Below the pieces are notes generated by a model. It did not search any database, was not told the DNA's origin, and saw only the letters and a list, made by a program, of their open reading frames with translations. 64,000 bases of DNA, taken from NCBI GenBank assembly GCA_958510875.1, contig OY294067.1, forward strand, positions 34,336,912 through 34,400,911, in the 5' to 3' direction. This document shows, one piece after another, positions 50,945 to 62,107 of this stretch (position 1 is the first letter of the stretch; the number at the start of each line of letters is the position of its first letter). Made by a program: the position numbers and the translations under genes. This stretch comes from Endomychus coccineus. Lineage: Eukaryota; Arthropoda; Insecta; Coleoptera; Endomychidae.

Positions 50945-50981
50945 TTACAAATCAACACTACACTGTAGTGTTGATTTGTAA
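50945..50981. repeat. Perfect 37-bp hairpin
   Basis: Arms of 18 bp (TTACAAATCAACACTACA and its exact complement) around one C, directly after a short TA run. Too perfect for chance; role unknown. Confidence 0.85.
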
Positions 50982-51149
50982 CATAATGGATTTCCATTCC
51001 AACAAGTAAAGATCCTTTACAATCTAAAGAAAAATGTATAGTAATAGAGGAAAAACATTGACAAATTACGTAAATTCTTACTACTTCTAATTAAAAATTA
51101 TAAAATTACTGTTTTGCTTTCAAATTAACAAGTGTTTGTTTCTTTATCT

Positions 51150-52455
51150 CTAATTGAGCAGGGCTTCCCTCATGAGGTCTTGCTGTTCAAGCTGCCATTT
51201 CACATCATTTTGACCTTTTTTTAATTCCATGTCTGCAATGGCCAATCTTTTGTTCAGGAGGGAATCATATTTCTCTGCGATTGTTGAGGATGTCAATTCC
51301 TGAGAAACTAAAGGTCTTCTCCTACTGGAAGTTGCATTTGCCAAGATAGTTGGCTTTCGAGTTCTCAACATGCTGCTCTTGAATTCGCTCAGTCCCCAGC
51401 CTAATGTTGGTTGATTCTGTCACAAAAAATATTATGTTTCTACGATATATTTATGTTTTCCAAAATACCTTACCATATCAGTAGTTTTGATTTCATCGTT
51501 AGAATTACCAGGTTCGTCACAATTATCAGGTTCCATTGGCACATTGATTGAATCCTGTGAATAATAGATTTTTAATGAAGAGAATAGATTGAGTTCAATA
51601 TTTTCGAAAGCACATCCCACACCAACAAAATTACCTAGAAAGGAAGCCACACCCATGCTATTGGACATTTTTCATTTTTACCCTTACCATTTGTTTTAGG
51701 AAACAAGTTGTGTTCTCCATGTTGTGTTGCTGCTATAATTCCAAGTGAGAAGCAAAATAGTAGTATTAATATCTCGTAATCATCTCAAATTGTGTATCAT
51801 AGCTTATATTTAAATGATATTCTACCTAAATAACAATTTACACAATTTTTTTTCATCTGCATTTAATGTTGCATCATAATGAGCATTTTAATATTCATAG
51901 CGATATCACAATTTGCACCTACCTCTACAATTTCCACCATTATTTCTTCCCCCATATTAGAATCATATGGATTTTCTAATCCTTTGGTGGTTTCATCATC
52001 CATAATGGATAATAGCAAATCATGATCCCAACCTTTGTCTACCACCTTCGACACATCACCACCTGTAAGTCATTGCATTGCTAATTACAATGATCATACA
52101 AACCTGTTAAATATCTTTGCTTTCTTTCTTCAGCTACAACGCACATCCATGTTTCTGTTGCTGTAAAATTTTTTAAGTGAATGCACCTCTCTACAACTCG
52201 ATTCTGAACATGAAGAATTGAATTCATTGGCTACAGCTTCCCAGGCCTTGTTCTTCTCATCAACACTGACATCGTCAGTTTTCTTGCATTTAATAATGTG
52301 CTTATATTTATGCACAAGGCTTAAAAGCAGTTGCTTCTCAGTTTCAGAAAAATTAGGGATACGGGTCTTCGTTACAATAGTTCTCTACGAAAATAACAGT
52401 TTTCAGTAGAATTCACTACGATAATTGTGTATTATATTACCTTATTACTTTCCAT
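51150..52455 (-). CDS. Myb/SANT-like DNA-binding protein, five exons, one frameshift
   Basis: Minus-strand exons: 52455-52441, 52384-52104, 52062-51923, 51554-51474 and 51416-51150, all with GT-AG borders. The first 90 residues match the Myb/SANT-like domain of FSBP-type proteins (NFSETEKQLLLSLVHKYKHI, CKKTDDVSVDEKNKAWEAVA, EFNSS). An acidic middle and a C-terminal coiled coil follow (AIADMELKKGQNDVKWQLEQ). One extra base in an A run in exon 2 (about 52160-52170) shifts the frame; beyond it another frame gives the usual VAEERKQRYLTGGD that joins cleanly to exon 3. All later junctions are phase 0. The gene lies wholly between the P-like ends. It may be a transposon accessory gene or a captured host gene. 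The frameshift may be real or a sequencing error. Confidence 0.78.
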
Positions 52456-52687
52456 TTCAACGGTGCAAATGGGCATTAGTAACACTGCTTGTGATTCCGG
52501 GAAGAAATCGTTTTACCTATAGATAACTCTACTACCGTACTACCTAGTAGAGTTATCTATGGTCTTACCCCCTCGCGATCCAAGCGCTAGCTGGTGGCTG
52601 AGCGAGGGACTAGGACCGTGGGGACGCGTAAGCGACTCAACTCAACCATAGAGTTTCCAGACCTGTGTATACGACCGTGGGCAACAC

Positions 52688-53271
52688 CGATTCGAAATAG
52701 CTACGAGAAATACGGAAGCTGTCAATTTGCGTAGTACAGAACAAAGTCCCCATTCATAAAAGGTGCGCGGCGTTGTCGCCTTCTGAACAAATGATGCTTT
52801 AATTGATATTTAAAAATTTGAAAATTCTATAATTCGATTGTATATTCCAGGTTACCATAAATTATGGAATATTTTTCAGAGGAAACGACATTCCAACAGT
52901 ATTGCTTCTAATATAACCAATAAATAATGCTATGGACGTTTTTATAATAATTACAAATTTCAATCCGGCACACAGAACAACTAATCCGGCAACAGCACAT
53001 TCCATACGGCCATAATTGTAATATACAGCGATCTGAGTGGCCCGAAAATTTGGCAATGTCTGATCGTGTTTAAATGTAAACAATTCTGTCTCCTTGAGAT
53101 GATAGGTCTATGGGGGGTATCAAACACTTTTGATCCATCCCGGTTACGGCCTCATTTTGACATAAATGTTTAATGCATAGATTCAGTTTTATGAGATCTG
53201 TGTTTCAATGTAACATTGACGGATGTTTCCCTTATACTGCGGGCACTGTTGGATAGAGTAATTATGTAGTG
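52688..53271. other. Upstream region of SP3, no gene
   Basis: AT-rich. TTATAC at about 53232 is a weak TATA candidate 40 bp before the ATG, too close to be confident. Confidence 0.35.
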
Positions 53272-56200
53272 ATGGAATCTTATACATTCTCAAAATTTGT
53301 TATTTTTTGTTACTGTCTACTGATGCCATTGTACCATGTAAGAACGTTCACACATGATAATAAATTAAGAAAGATCACTAGGTCGAACGGAAGGAGAATA
53401 TATCGGGAATCATCACCGGGTGATCACGAAAATCCCGCATCAGAAGTTATATCTCCATTGAACTATATAGACAACAAAATCGAGGGCGGTTTCGGAGCAT
53501 CAGTAAAAGAATATCCTTACGTTGTTTCGATACAAAAGAATGATATGCATAGGTGTATTGGAACCCTGATAGGATCTGAATGGGTTATGACAGCTGCACA
53601 CTGTCTAATAGATTTGAAATTCAGCTTCATTCATATTTTGGATCCTGTATATTTTACTATCATTTCGGGTTCAACACTTTTGGGCACAGGAAATATACAA
53701 CAAAGGCGTGCAAATACTTTTTTCGTACACTCAAGATTCAGGAAGGATTTGTTGAGAAATAACATTGCATTGATCAAGGTGAATCAACCTTTTCAGCTGA
53801 ATGAATTTACAAATTTGATCAACTTACATAATATGTATCAGAGTAGATCGTACATATTGCATAATCGATGTGCTGTTGTTGGATGGACAAGGGTGATTAA
53901 TCACAGACCTTTTGATGATTACGAAGTACTAGAATTTGAAAAAAGTGGGAATAAACTTCAAGTGGTGAACTTACCAACTCTAACTTTGATGGAATGCCAG
54001 AAGAAACTGAATAAAAGGTGAGTTATTCAACAGCAGCTTTCAGTCATAGTATATTGAGTATCGTGGCTCTGATCTGTATATCCGGTCACTCGAATATTGA
54101 GGGAAATGAGACTCTCTGGCCAAGGAAGGTACAGTTTCAAAATGTATTGAACCAGAACCAGTGCTAGGCATATCTGAAATAGCTATATTATCGTTAACTG
54201 GAATTAGAATGCTTCAGTACTGGCGAACCTCACCATGTTTAGTCCACTCGAAAGCTTTCATTATAAACCATTCGAGAATACTTAAATACTTCGAGAGCAA
54301 ATCCTATCTATGTACTCTGACCGGTCTATAGAGGGACATTGCCATTTAAACCACCAGCTACAAAGACTTAGTAGTTGACGTTAAATGTTGAAAATGTCTC
54401 TAGGATGATGAAATGGTAATACACATTCTCTGTGAATGCCAAGGTGGGGCAAGTATCAGATCCTAGATGTTCGGTAAGACACATCTCCAACCAGAAGATC
54501 TTAACAAAACCTCAAGTTTAACAATCATCGACCTTACAAAAATAATGAACTCTCTTGGGGAACTATGATTAGAAATGATCCACAGTAGACCACATGGTAA
54601 CAACAAGCCTAACCTATATTAAGTGTCAAGATCGATGTATATGTTTGAAGCATCGACATATACATATGGACTGCGCGTGGCAATGATAAGCGCGGGTAGT
54701 GCCGGCGTGAGAGAGGGGAAAACGAAGAGGACTAATACTGTCTTTATCTACTTTATCTATCGCGTTTCTATTGGCCGCTGCGTTGCCATGGAAATGCAAC
54801 ATGACTGTAGCTAGTATTTTACGTCCCGAGCAGATAGATAAAGACAGTATTAGTCCTCTTCGTTTTCCCCTCTCTCACGCCGGCACTACCAGCGCTTATC
54901 ATTGCCACACGCAGTCCATATGTATATGTCGATGGTTTGAAGACTAAGGTGAGCGAACAATGCCGTCCGTGATGCTTATACTATTTTTTGTTAGGTATAG
55001 GTTTGGTTTCTTGGGAAAGCATCGAGCCCTTCACCGCAATCATGTGGTCTATTGTGAATTACGTCATTCTCCAAGGTTCTAGGCTCAAATGCATATTCCA
55101 AATGAATACTCAGAAGCAGGTGAAGGCGTGGAAAAATTGTAGTCAATGTAGAGCAAACGTTTATTTGTGGTGATCTGTCATGTGTCATGGACAATAACAG
55201 GTAGAAATTATTCGAATTCAATTCTTAGAAAGGAAATTTGTTCGAGAAACTAGGATATTTATCCGAAATTAGGATTTTTCGAATGTCTAATTTAAGGATT
55301 ACAATAGATTTTATTTTTTGACATCTTATAGCGACATCGTTATGAACGTTATTTTCAGTGTCAAAATGACATACTTTTTCGAACCGAGTATTTTGATGAT
55401 TTCATTATAGTACTGGTACTATAGATTCGAACTAAGACGCACCTGGGGCTCAGGACATCCTGGTACAATCGTCATCTCCAGGGAATTCGGGAAAATATCT
55501 TTTGCAATGAAGTGAAACTTGTGAGGTTGCCGGTCATGACCATAACACTCAATAGTAGCCTAGCAGTCAGGATACCCCGATGACGTAGGTCATCTCCCTA
55601 AAAAATCCCCGAGATACGAATTCAGTTCCATTTCAGAGCATATTAAAAAACAATCCATGGAGATGATCAGAGTATCCTGATCACCAGGTTACTATTGAGA
55701 ATCATGGTCACAACTGACAACCTCCCTCAGAGGTTTCATCCCATTCCAAAATATAATTTCACCAATTCCTTGGAGACGGCGATAGAACCAGGATGTCCTC
55801 AGCCCCAGGTGCGTCGTAATTCGAATGTGGCACCGGAATCGTGATCAGCAACCCCAAAATTCTGGCCTATGTTGTCTATATTTGGCCATTTTTCCAACAT
55901 TTTCAATATTATCTCCTGAAAATGAATTCAAAAAGATGCATTTTCCTCTGTAGAAATGCAGAAACGCATATCATGAAAAGTAAACTGGTAACTTTTTTCA
56001 AATGATTTTTTTTTACTCTGGTCTTTTTCTGCTTCATTCCTCGACTTGTAAGCAGTTAAAACTGTGATGGAGCTGTCTGTAATGAATACTTAACGCTATT
56101 ATAAATACTTTCTTTCGGTAATGAGGTGAATGGTATTTACATTTTATATATCTAGATATTGATGAGAACACCACTCAATATTCTGTTATCAGTGAACCAT

Positions 56201-58837
56201 AACATAATATTTCCTTTTTCTATCGAAGCATAACCTCCCAAAATATCTGATACATTGCTCTATTGAGAACACTTGCTTCTATGAATGTTCATTTCAGATA
56301 CAACTGTCGTTCTGTTGTGATTCAGTTCAGTTAATTTCACTATGTTCAATAAATAAAGGAAATTTGGTCATAGTCCTTTAAAAAACGTACTCAACTCCTG
56401 ATTTGCCAGTTACAGGAGATACCACTTAAAAAAATGGGTGTAGCCATTCCCTTATATTAATGAACAATATATTAATAAACAATGATTGGCCAAAATGATT
56501 TATTTCACTTCAAAATGTTATCTAGGAAGTTTTCGAGGAGCTGATTATGAATCAGGGTCAAAAACAATATTTCAAAAATGGCGACCTTGAAATGGCACCT
56601 ACAAGGGTCAAAAGTGCTCAAAATTACGAAAAAACTGCTAATAATTCAACGAAAATATAACAAATATAGTATATGAACAATTTATACCTGTAAACAAGCT
56701 TGTAACACTAAGCTGAAAAAAGTAAAAAAGCAAACGCGCACCCAGTTTTACGTTCGGTACACTACGAATCGTGCACAGAAGGGGAAAAGTTGCTCTAGAA
56801 TGAAACGTTTCACTCGTTCCAACTTGATATAAAGTGCATATCAAACGTAAGACAATATTTCTTGTAGTCCAAACTGTTTTCACTGGAAAAATTGATTATT
56901 GTTCAAGGAATGCGGGTTTAAAAACAAATTATTCTCATTTCTTTTCTTACACTAATCTCAAAAAGTGATGTAAAGTCAAACTTGAGCAAAGAATCGATTT
57001 TGAACTTGTTGCAAGTTGTTGAAAATACCATATATCATTGATGAATATCAAGTTTGATTTCGGTATCTATGATTATTCATGAATTTTGGCTACTTTTAAG
57101 GGTTTCGTCGAACTTTCGCACACTCAAATTTACCTTTAAACCTTCATCCCTTCCGTTAAAGAGAAGATATCGAAATGTGTATTGAAGAGTAACTCAAAAC
57201 TATAACCTATTTTGTTTTTTACATATATTATTGCACTACTTAATGATGTGGTTAGTTGAAATAATAGGACGTGTCTTCAAAAAGTATGAGTTTTGTATCA
57301 ACAACTTTTGAATAAATACATATTTAGATCAAATTAAAGTATCAACCTGTGGAAAAATATCATGCCTTTGATAAGTATCTACTTTCGTTTCGATTTCCAT
57401 TATATATTGTAAGTTTTAGCCACTTCCACTCCATTGACGCATTTGCGCAACCCTTCAAAGTTCAGTCTTTGAATATATATAATTTTTTCAAAGCAAGTTT
57501 TTATGAAAAATGGAAAAAAGTTGAAGTACTAAACCAAAACTGAAGCCTCCACTTTTCTTACTTCAGATGGTCTCTACGTTTGAAAATGGGGTTATTTTTA
57601 GTAATGTTGCGTTCTCTAAATGACAAGAAATTTTGTTCGAAAAGCTCTTTCGAAGCCAATTAAATGGATGTGGAGTTTTTTCAAATTTTATTCATTAACT
57701 AGCGCTAATTAACAAATAAAGCGTTCGTTAATAATTTAGGACCTCGGATTCGTAATCAGCTACCTCAAATACGAGATGATATTCTGAGGCCAAAAAAAAC
57801 CATTTTACATTTCTTACAATTTGTTTTGTTCATTAACATGTTGTTAAGCAACGAATAAAAGGGTGTTTGAATTTTTTTGACTTGAATTCAAATGTGGTGA
57901 CTCAAAAATACTCTTAGAAGGTATTTACAGCATTCATCAATTGATTGTTAATTTATTCATTGCCTATATATGAGAAGGGGGGTGTTTGAATTTTTTTGTT
58001 TAAATTCAAATGTGGTAACTCAAAAATACTCTTAGAAGGTATGTACAGCATTCATCAATTGATTGTTAATTTATTCATTGCCTATATATGAGAAGGGGGC
58101 TTCACCCATTTTTTTTGGGCTGAATTTTGGATTGTTCTCCATACCAAACAATGTATAGAATGAATTTTTCAGAATCCACCTGTAACTGGCAAATCAGAAG
58201 TTGGGCCTGTAGTTCGCTATATTTGACTGGACTATCAACTTAATGACCAATTTTTCAAAAAATTTGAAATAATTCACAACTTGTTCAAGAATCAATATTA
58301 GTTTGATAGAATGGTATTTCATTATATATGTTCATTATCCATCGAACTTCTATGAAAGTTTCCAAATCTAACTGATTCCAATGAAATTTTGATAGGTTAG
58401 TAACTAGTGGAAACATTTGCGTCGAACTGGACGCAAAATGCCCAGGAGATTCCGGATCGCCTCTGATATGTGGAGGATTGCAATACGGAATATCGTCATG
58501 GAATATCGGATGTGTTGAGAAGGGAATGCCGGGAGTCTTTTCAGGGGTTGGAACTTTTAGTAAATGGATCCAGAGGGTACTCAATGGAGTATATATAGAA
58601 GTATTCCGCGAATCAACATCATCTGCCATCTCAAATATACCCTTATCGTATAAATATTTTACTTTTATACTTTTATTGAATATATTCGCTTATCTGTGTA
58701 GTTTTAATTCAAAGCTTATATTTCAGGAACGAATTCTGCACCGAAAACATGATTTCGCTCTCAACGGAATTATTAATATGTGCACAATAATAGACTCGCC
58801 AACGTTATCAGAAGTGAACGTTTCTACGGAGAATTAG
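53272..58837 (+). CDS. Serine protease homologue SP3, Asp102 replaced by Asn (two exons)
   Basis: Start ATG 53272 (the frame extends three bases upstream through GTG). Exons 53272-54017 and 58396-58837 join in phase 2 (GTGAGT; TTTGATAG) to about 395 residues. A signal peptide is at 1-25. The S1 domain starts after K69 with IEGG. His110 is kept (MTAAHC) and Ser268 is kept (GDSGSP), but the catalytic Asp is Asn164 (LLRNNIAL). Asn here is known to cut trypsin activity severely. The S1 pocket base is Ala262 in place of Asp189, so trypsin specificity is not expected. A hydrophobic run at about 335-351 is followed by a 44-residue tail, suggesting a membrane anchor or an extended C-terminus. The 4.4-kb intron contains a LINE fragment, a MITE and foldbacks. 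Confidence 0.87.
54240..54600 (+). mobile_element. Decayed R1/I/LOA-type LINE C-terminus in the SP3 intron
   Basis: Broken frames give GHCHLNHQLQRLS and later DDEMVIHILCECQG, the same Cys/His-rich C-terminal block as in 22986-23180. Many stops. Sense to SP3, inside the intron. Confidence 0.55.
54651..54934. mobile_element. 284-bp MITE with 8-bp target duplication
   Basis: Arms of about 100 bp starting CATCGACATATACATATGGA and exact 8-bp duplications GTTTGAAG (54643-54650, 54935-54942). The arms are GC-rich relative to surroundings (CGCGGGTAGTGCCGGCGTGA). The CAT start and 8-bp duplication agree with P or hAT superfamilies. Non-coding. Confidence 0.88.
55432..55866. repeat. Inverted repeat with the common foldback motif
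   Basis: Arms near 55432-55510 and 55745-55826 (AAGACGCACCTGGGGCT with AGCCCCAGGTGCGTCGT) around a partly self-complementary centre with CAATAGTA blocks. The common motif follows at 55831-55866 on the minus strand (GGAATCGTGATCAGCAACCCC). Confidence 0.65.
56371..58234. repeat. TAGTCC foldback element in the SP3 intron, TCA duplication
   Basis: Left TAGTCC..CTGATTTGCCAGTTACAGG and right CCTGTAACTGGCAAATCAG..GGACTA, flanked by TCA on both sides. Common motif at 56527-56560 (plus) and 57739-57770 (minus). It ends about 160 bp before the acceptor of the last SP3 exon. Confidence 0.75.
57861..58099 (+). repeat. Recent tandem duplication of about 119 bp
   Basis: 57861-57979 and 57981-58099 differ in a handful of bases (GGTGTTTGAATTTTTTTG to TATATGAGAAGGGG). 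It lies in the right arm of the SP3 foldback. Confidence 0.88.
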
Positions 58838-59039
58838 TTTCAAAAAGTCAGAAGAAAATTTGGTTACTCGATCAAACATTTCTAAAATACGTAAGGTTAT
58901 CAATGCATAAATTGACGATCGACATCAATTTATAGCCACAAGAATTAAAAATACCTAGAGAGAGAGAGACCATCTGCTAATTCATATACACATAATTGTT
59001 TGACATTGTCATATTATATCTACACATTCTTAGACTCTG

Positions 59040-59400
59040 AACAATTCCAAAAAATATTCCATATAATAACATTTTGATGTTGTTTCACTATTCGCAAACA
59101 CCCCAATGTCTGGTTCGAAAAACATTCGTATACAATATGATCCTTACGTCTTTACCTATATATTCCACCTGCAACAAAAATTATACTATAAACGAACAAT
59201 CAGAAGTGCAATGGGCAATCCATTCTCCCCACTCTTGAACAATATTTTTCTATGCGACCTTGAAACCTTCTCAAAATCAAATTCAAATCAGTTTCTAAAA
59301 GTTTGCCACAGATATGTCGATGAGTAAGTATTTAGTTTTTGAACACGCTTCACAGCCAATTTTATTCACTCAAATTCACTGTTGAAATAGAAAGAAATAA
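59040..59400 (+). mobile_element. PLE reverse transcriptase fragment
   Basis: The 59106-59327 frame reads SAMGNPFSPLLNNIFLCDLE and KVCHRYVDE, the RT blocks B and C of PLEs, with the catalytic YVDD changed to YVDE. Short and dead. Confidence 0.75.
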
Positions 59401-59579
59401 GGAGCTCAACGTGGGGCGCCAGCTGTAAGGTTTTGTATTAGCAACACCTTGAATAGATTGACCGCGAATAGATAGTTCATAAGATAACTCTTTAGTCTTC
59501 AAAGAGTTAGGTTCCGTGATTACTAACAATTTAGCTCCATAATATAAATGATATCTTAATAAGAGGCCAAACCGTAAGC

Positions 59580-60300
59580 CTTGTTCTGCTTCGATTCGCC
59601 AGCATAAGTCCACTGTTATTTGGTCTCGTAGTTTGTTGTGATGGATCCAAGTTTCGTCCACGGTTACGAAACAGCCTATGAAGTCCTTTTTATCGCTCTT
59701 GAACATCGCCAAACACTCCTTTGAATTTGTCACACGGTCGCGCTTGTTGTCAAAAGAGAGCAAATGCGGTAATCATCTGGCAGATAGCTTTCTCATATTC
59801 AAAAACGTGTGCAAAATGCTCTGTACCCGTTCGGTTGAGATGCCCATAGCCTTAGCAATCTTTAAGTCGTCAATCGTCCAATATCATGCCATGGATTTTA
59901 TCGATGATTTCTGGCGTTGTAACCTCAATTGGACAACCAGAACGTTCGTTGCCCTGTGTGTCTTACCACTACAACAAAAATCTGTAAGCCACTTGTGAAT
60001 CGTTCCATTAGATAGTGAAGAGTCCCCATAATGTTCAACAAGTGATGCTCTGGTTTGCGCAATGTTTTTTCCACGTAAGAAATAATGTTTAATCAAGACG
60101 CGAAATTCACTTTTTTCCATGTTTACAAAAATCTTCAAGGTTGCTTGCTTTCGATGGGTGTCAAGACAGAACTGAATGACATATCAGTCTGAAAATTTTA
60201 ATGCGTTCTAGCTAAAGATGGTACATCACAAATATCACATGAGATTTTCGATTGTGGCGCCATTTGTTTTATTTTTCAGGGACTTTTCACCTTGCTCTCG
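59580..60300 (-). mobile_element. 5' part of a mariner transposon, copy A
   Basis: The transposase start on minus at about 60120 reads EKSEFRVLIKHYFLRGKN, then a frame-shifted middle part with VTVDETWIHH (first catalytic Asp) near 59660. The right terminal end (CAGGGACTTTTCACCTTGCT) is at 60300; the other half is missing after about 59580. Stops and frameshifts are present. Confidence 0.8.
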
Positions 60301-60732
60301 TCGGTATATTTTCAAGCCAAACCAACACACATTTCTTGCGATCTTAAGATGTTGGGGCCAGCACAATGGGACTTAATCAGCTAGTTGGTTTATTGTAGTA
60401 GAGGTCGAAGATCATGATTTTTTTAGTCAAACTTTAAAATGGAAGACGGGTTTTGTGATTATGTTACGAATCTATCCTAAATTTGCATATGTAGTGTCTG
60501 GGGGGCAGAGATCATTTTTAATTTCTTTTCAGCACACTTCGGAGTAATAGCTTCCTACAATCATATGCATTTGATCCGCAGGAGTGTCCGCAAGCTAGTT
60601 TTCTAACAAAAGTGAGGGAAGTTACTTGATCTGTGACCAATTACAGATCATTTCATCATGATCGGCCACACCATCAATTGAATATTGTCGATACGGCATT
60701 CTATGATGAATTAGCAGACTTTGGTTGAGATG

Positions 60733-62107
60733 CGAGGGCAAGGTAAAAAGTCCCAGAAAAATTAAACAAGAAATGATTTATTTGATCAAAACCTATTTCT
60801 TTTTCTTAACTTAATTTTCTTGTAGCCACTTCGTCCAACATTTTTCTAATTTTTCCATCCCTTCCAAATAATACGACTTTGGCAATCCTTCAAAATAAGC
60901 GTTTGTTTCAGCAATGACTTCATCGTTGGAACCAAATCTCTTTCCGCCAAGCCATTTCTTCAAGTTTCGAAATAGGTCAAATTCGCAGGGGGGCAAATCT
61001 GAAGAATACGGTCGATGGCGAACCAATTCGAAGCGCAATTCATGCAATTTTGCCATTGCGACTGCGGACCTGTGCGCCTGTGCGTTGTCGTGGGGGATGT
61101 AAATACTGCAGACTTGGGGTGAATTGGGCAATATTTACTGTATAGTATTGAAATAACTTTATACTTTTTATAATAAGAAGTGTATTTGACAAGTAAATTC
61201 TGACAGTCATCTATATTATTAATTTTTCTACATATCTAGGTAATCATGAAAAACATTAGAAACAGGAAATAAAGTATCTTCAAATTAATATATGAATTCC
61301 ATTCCTAACAGTGGAAGAGCACTTTTTTCTTTGCCAAATGCGGCCGCTTTCGCTTCAAATCGGCGTCGAATCGATCTAACAACTCTGCATAATATACGCC
61401 GGTGATCATTTTGTCCTTTTCAATCTAACCGATATGGACGATATGCATCCCAAAAAACTGCCGCCATGACTTTGTTGGCCGATAAACCCACTTTTGTCTT
61501 ATTCGGCTTCGATTCGTCAGCACAAATCCTTTGTTTCAACTGTTCCTTAGTCTCTAATGTGTTGTGATGGGTCCATGTTTCGTCCACGGTTACGAAACGG
61601 CCTTCTCATCGCACTTGAACATCGCCAAACACTCGTTTGAAGTTGTCACACGGTCGCGCTTGTTGTCAACAGAGAGCAAATGCGGCACCCATCTGGCAGA
61701 TAGCTTTCTCATGTTCCGCATCCGTTTGGTTGAGATGCCCATACCTCAGCAATCTAGTGCATTGCAACTCGCCGATCGCCAATATCATACCATGGATTTT
61801 ATCGACGATTTCTGTCGTTATAACCTCAATTGGACCACCAGAACGTTCGGCATCCTTTGTGGTCATAATACCACAAACCATAATATATATCAAGCGATGC
61901 CTTGGTTTGCATAATGTTTTTTCCACGTGAGAAATAATATTTAATCAAGATGCGAAATTCACTTTTTTCCATGTATCTTCAAGGCTGCTTGCTTTCGATG
62001 GATCTCAAAACAGACCTAAATGACATATCAGTCTAAAAATTTTAATGCAGATTTTCGATTGTATCGCCATCTGTTTTGTTTCTCAGGGACGTTTCACGTT
62101 GCCCTCG
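60733..62107 (-). mobile_element. mariner transposon, copy B, full length but decayed
   Basis: Ends CGAGGGCAAGGTAAAAAGTC and its reverse complement at 62107. The transposase runs from about 61975 down to 60811: KDAERSGGPIEVITTEIVDK near 61840, DETW region near 61570, HDNAQAHRSAVAMAKLHELR and YSSDLPPCEFDLF at 61000-61095 (the third catalytic Asp is Glu). An unrelated AT-rich block of about 200 bp interrupts the frame at about 61110-61320. Same family as copy A. Confidence 0.82.

Larger units (their letters stand above)
49743..52679. mobile_element. P-like DNA transposon with a Myb/SANT-like gene
   Basis: Terminal inverted repeats of about 34 bp (CATGGTCGTATGGACAAGTC at left; CACGGTCGTATACACAGGTC at right, reversed) and an exact 8-bp duplication GGCAACAC (49735-49742, 52680-52687). 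CA-starting ends, an 8-bp GC-rich target and an N-terminal THAP domain all fit the P superfamily. Subterminal GCTTACGCGTC and GACGCGTAAGC pair as well. Contents: a truncated THAP reading frame, a PLE fragment, and a minus-strand five-exon Myb/SANT-like gene. No transposase catalytic region remains, so it is non-autonomous. Confidence 0.8.

Noticed and set aside
53269..53271. GTG as start codon of SP3
   Set aside because: The next codon is ATG, which begins a normal signal peptide; the GTG merely extends the frame.
59400..59580. Extension of mariner copy A coding region
   Set aside because: The frame stays open (ending in KPYSWRPTL) but no longer resembles transposase, so it is unrelated DNA joined to the truncated copy.
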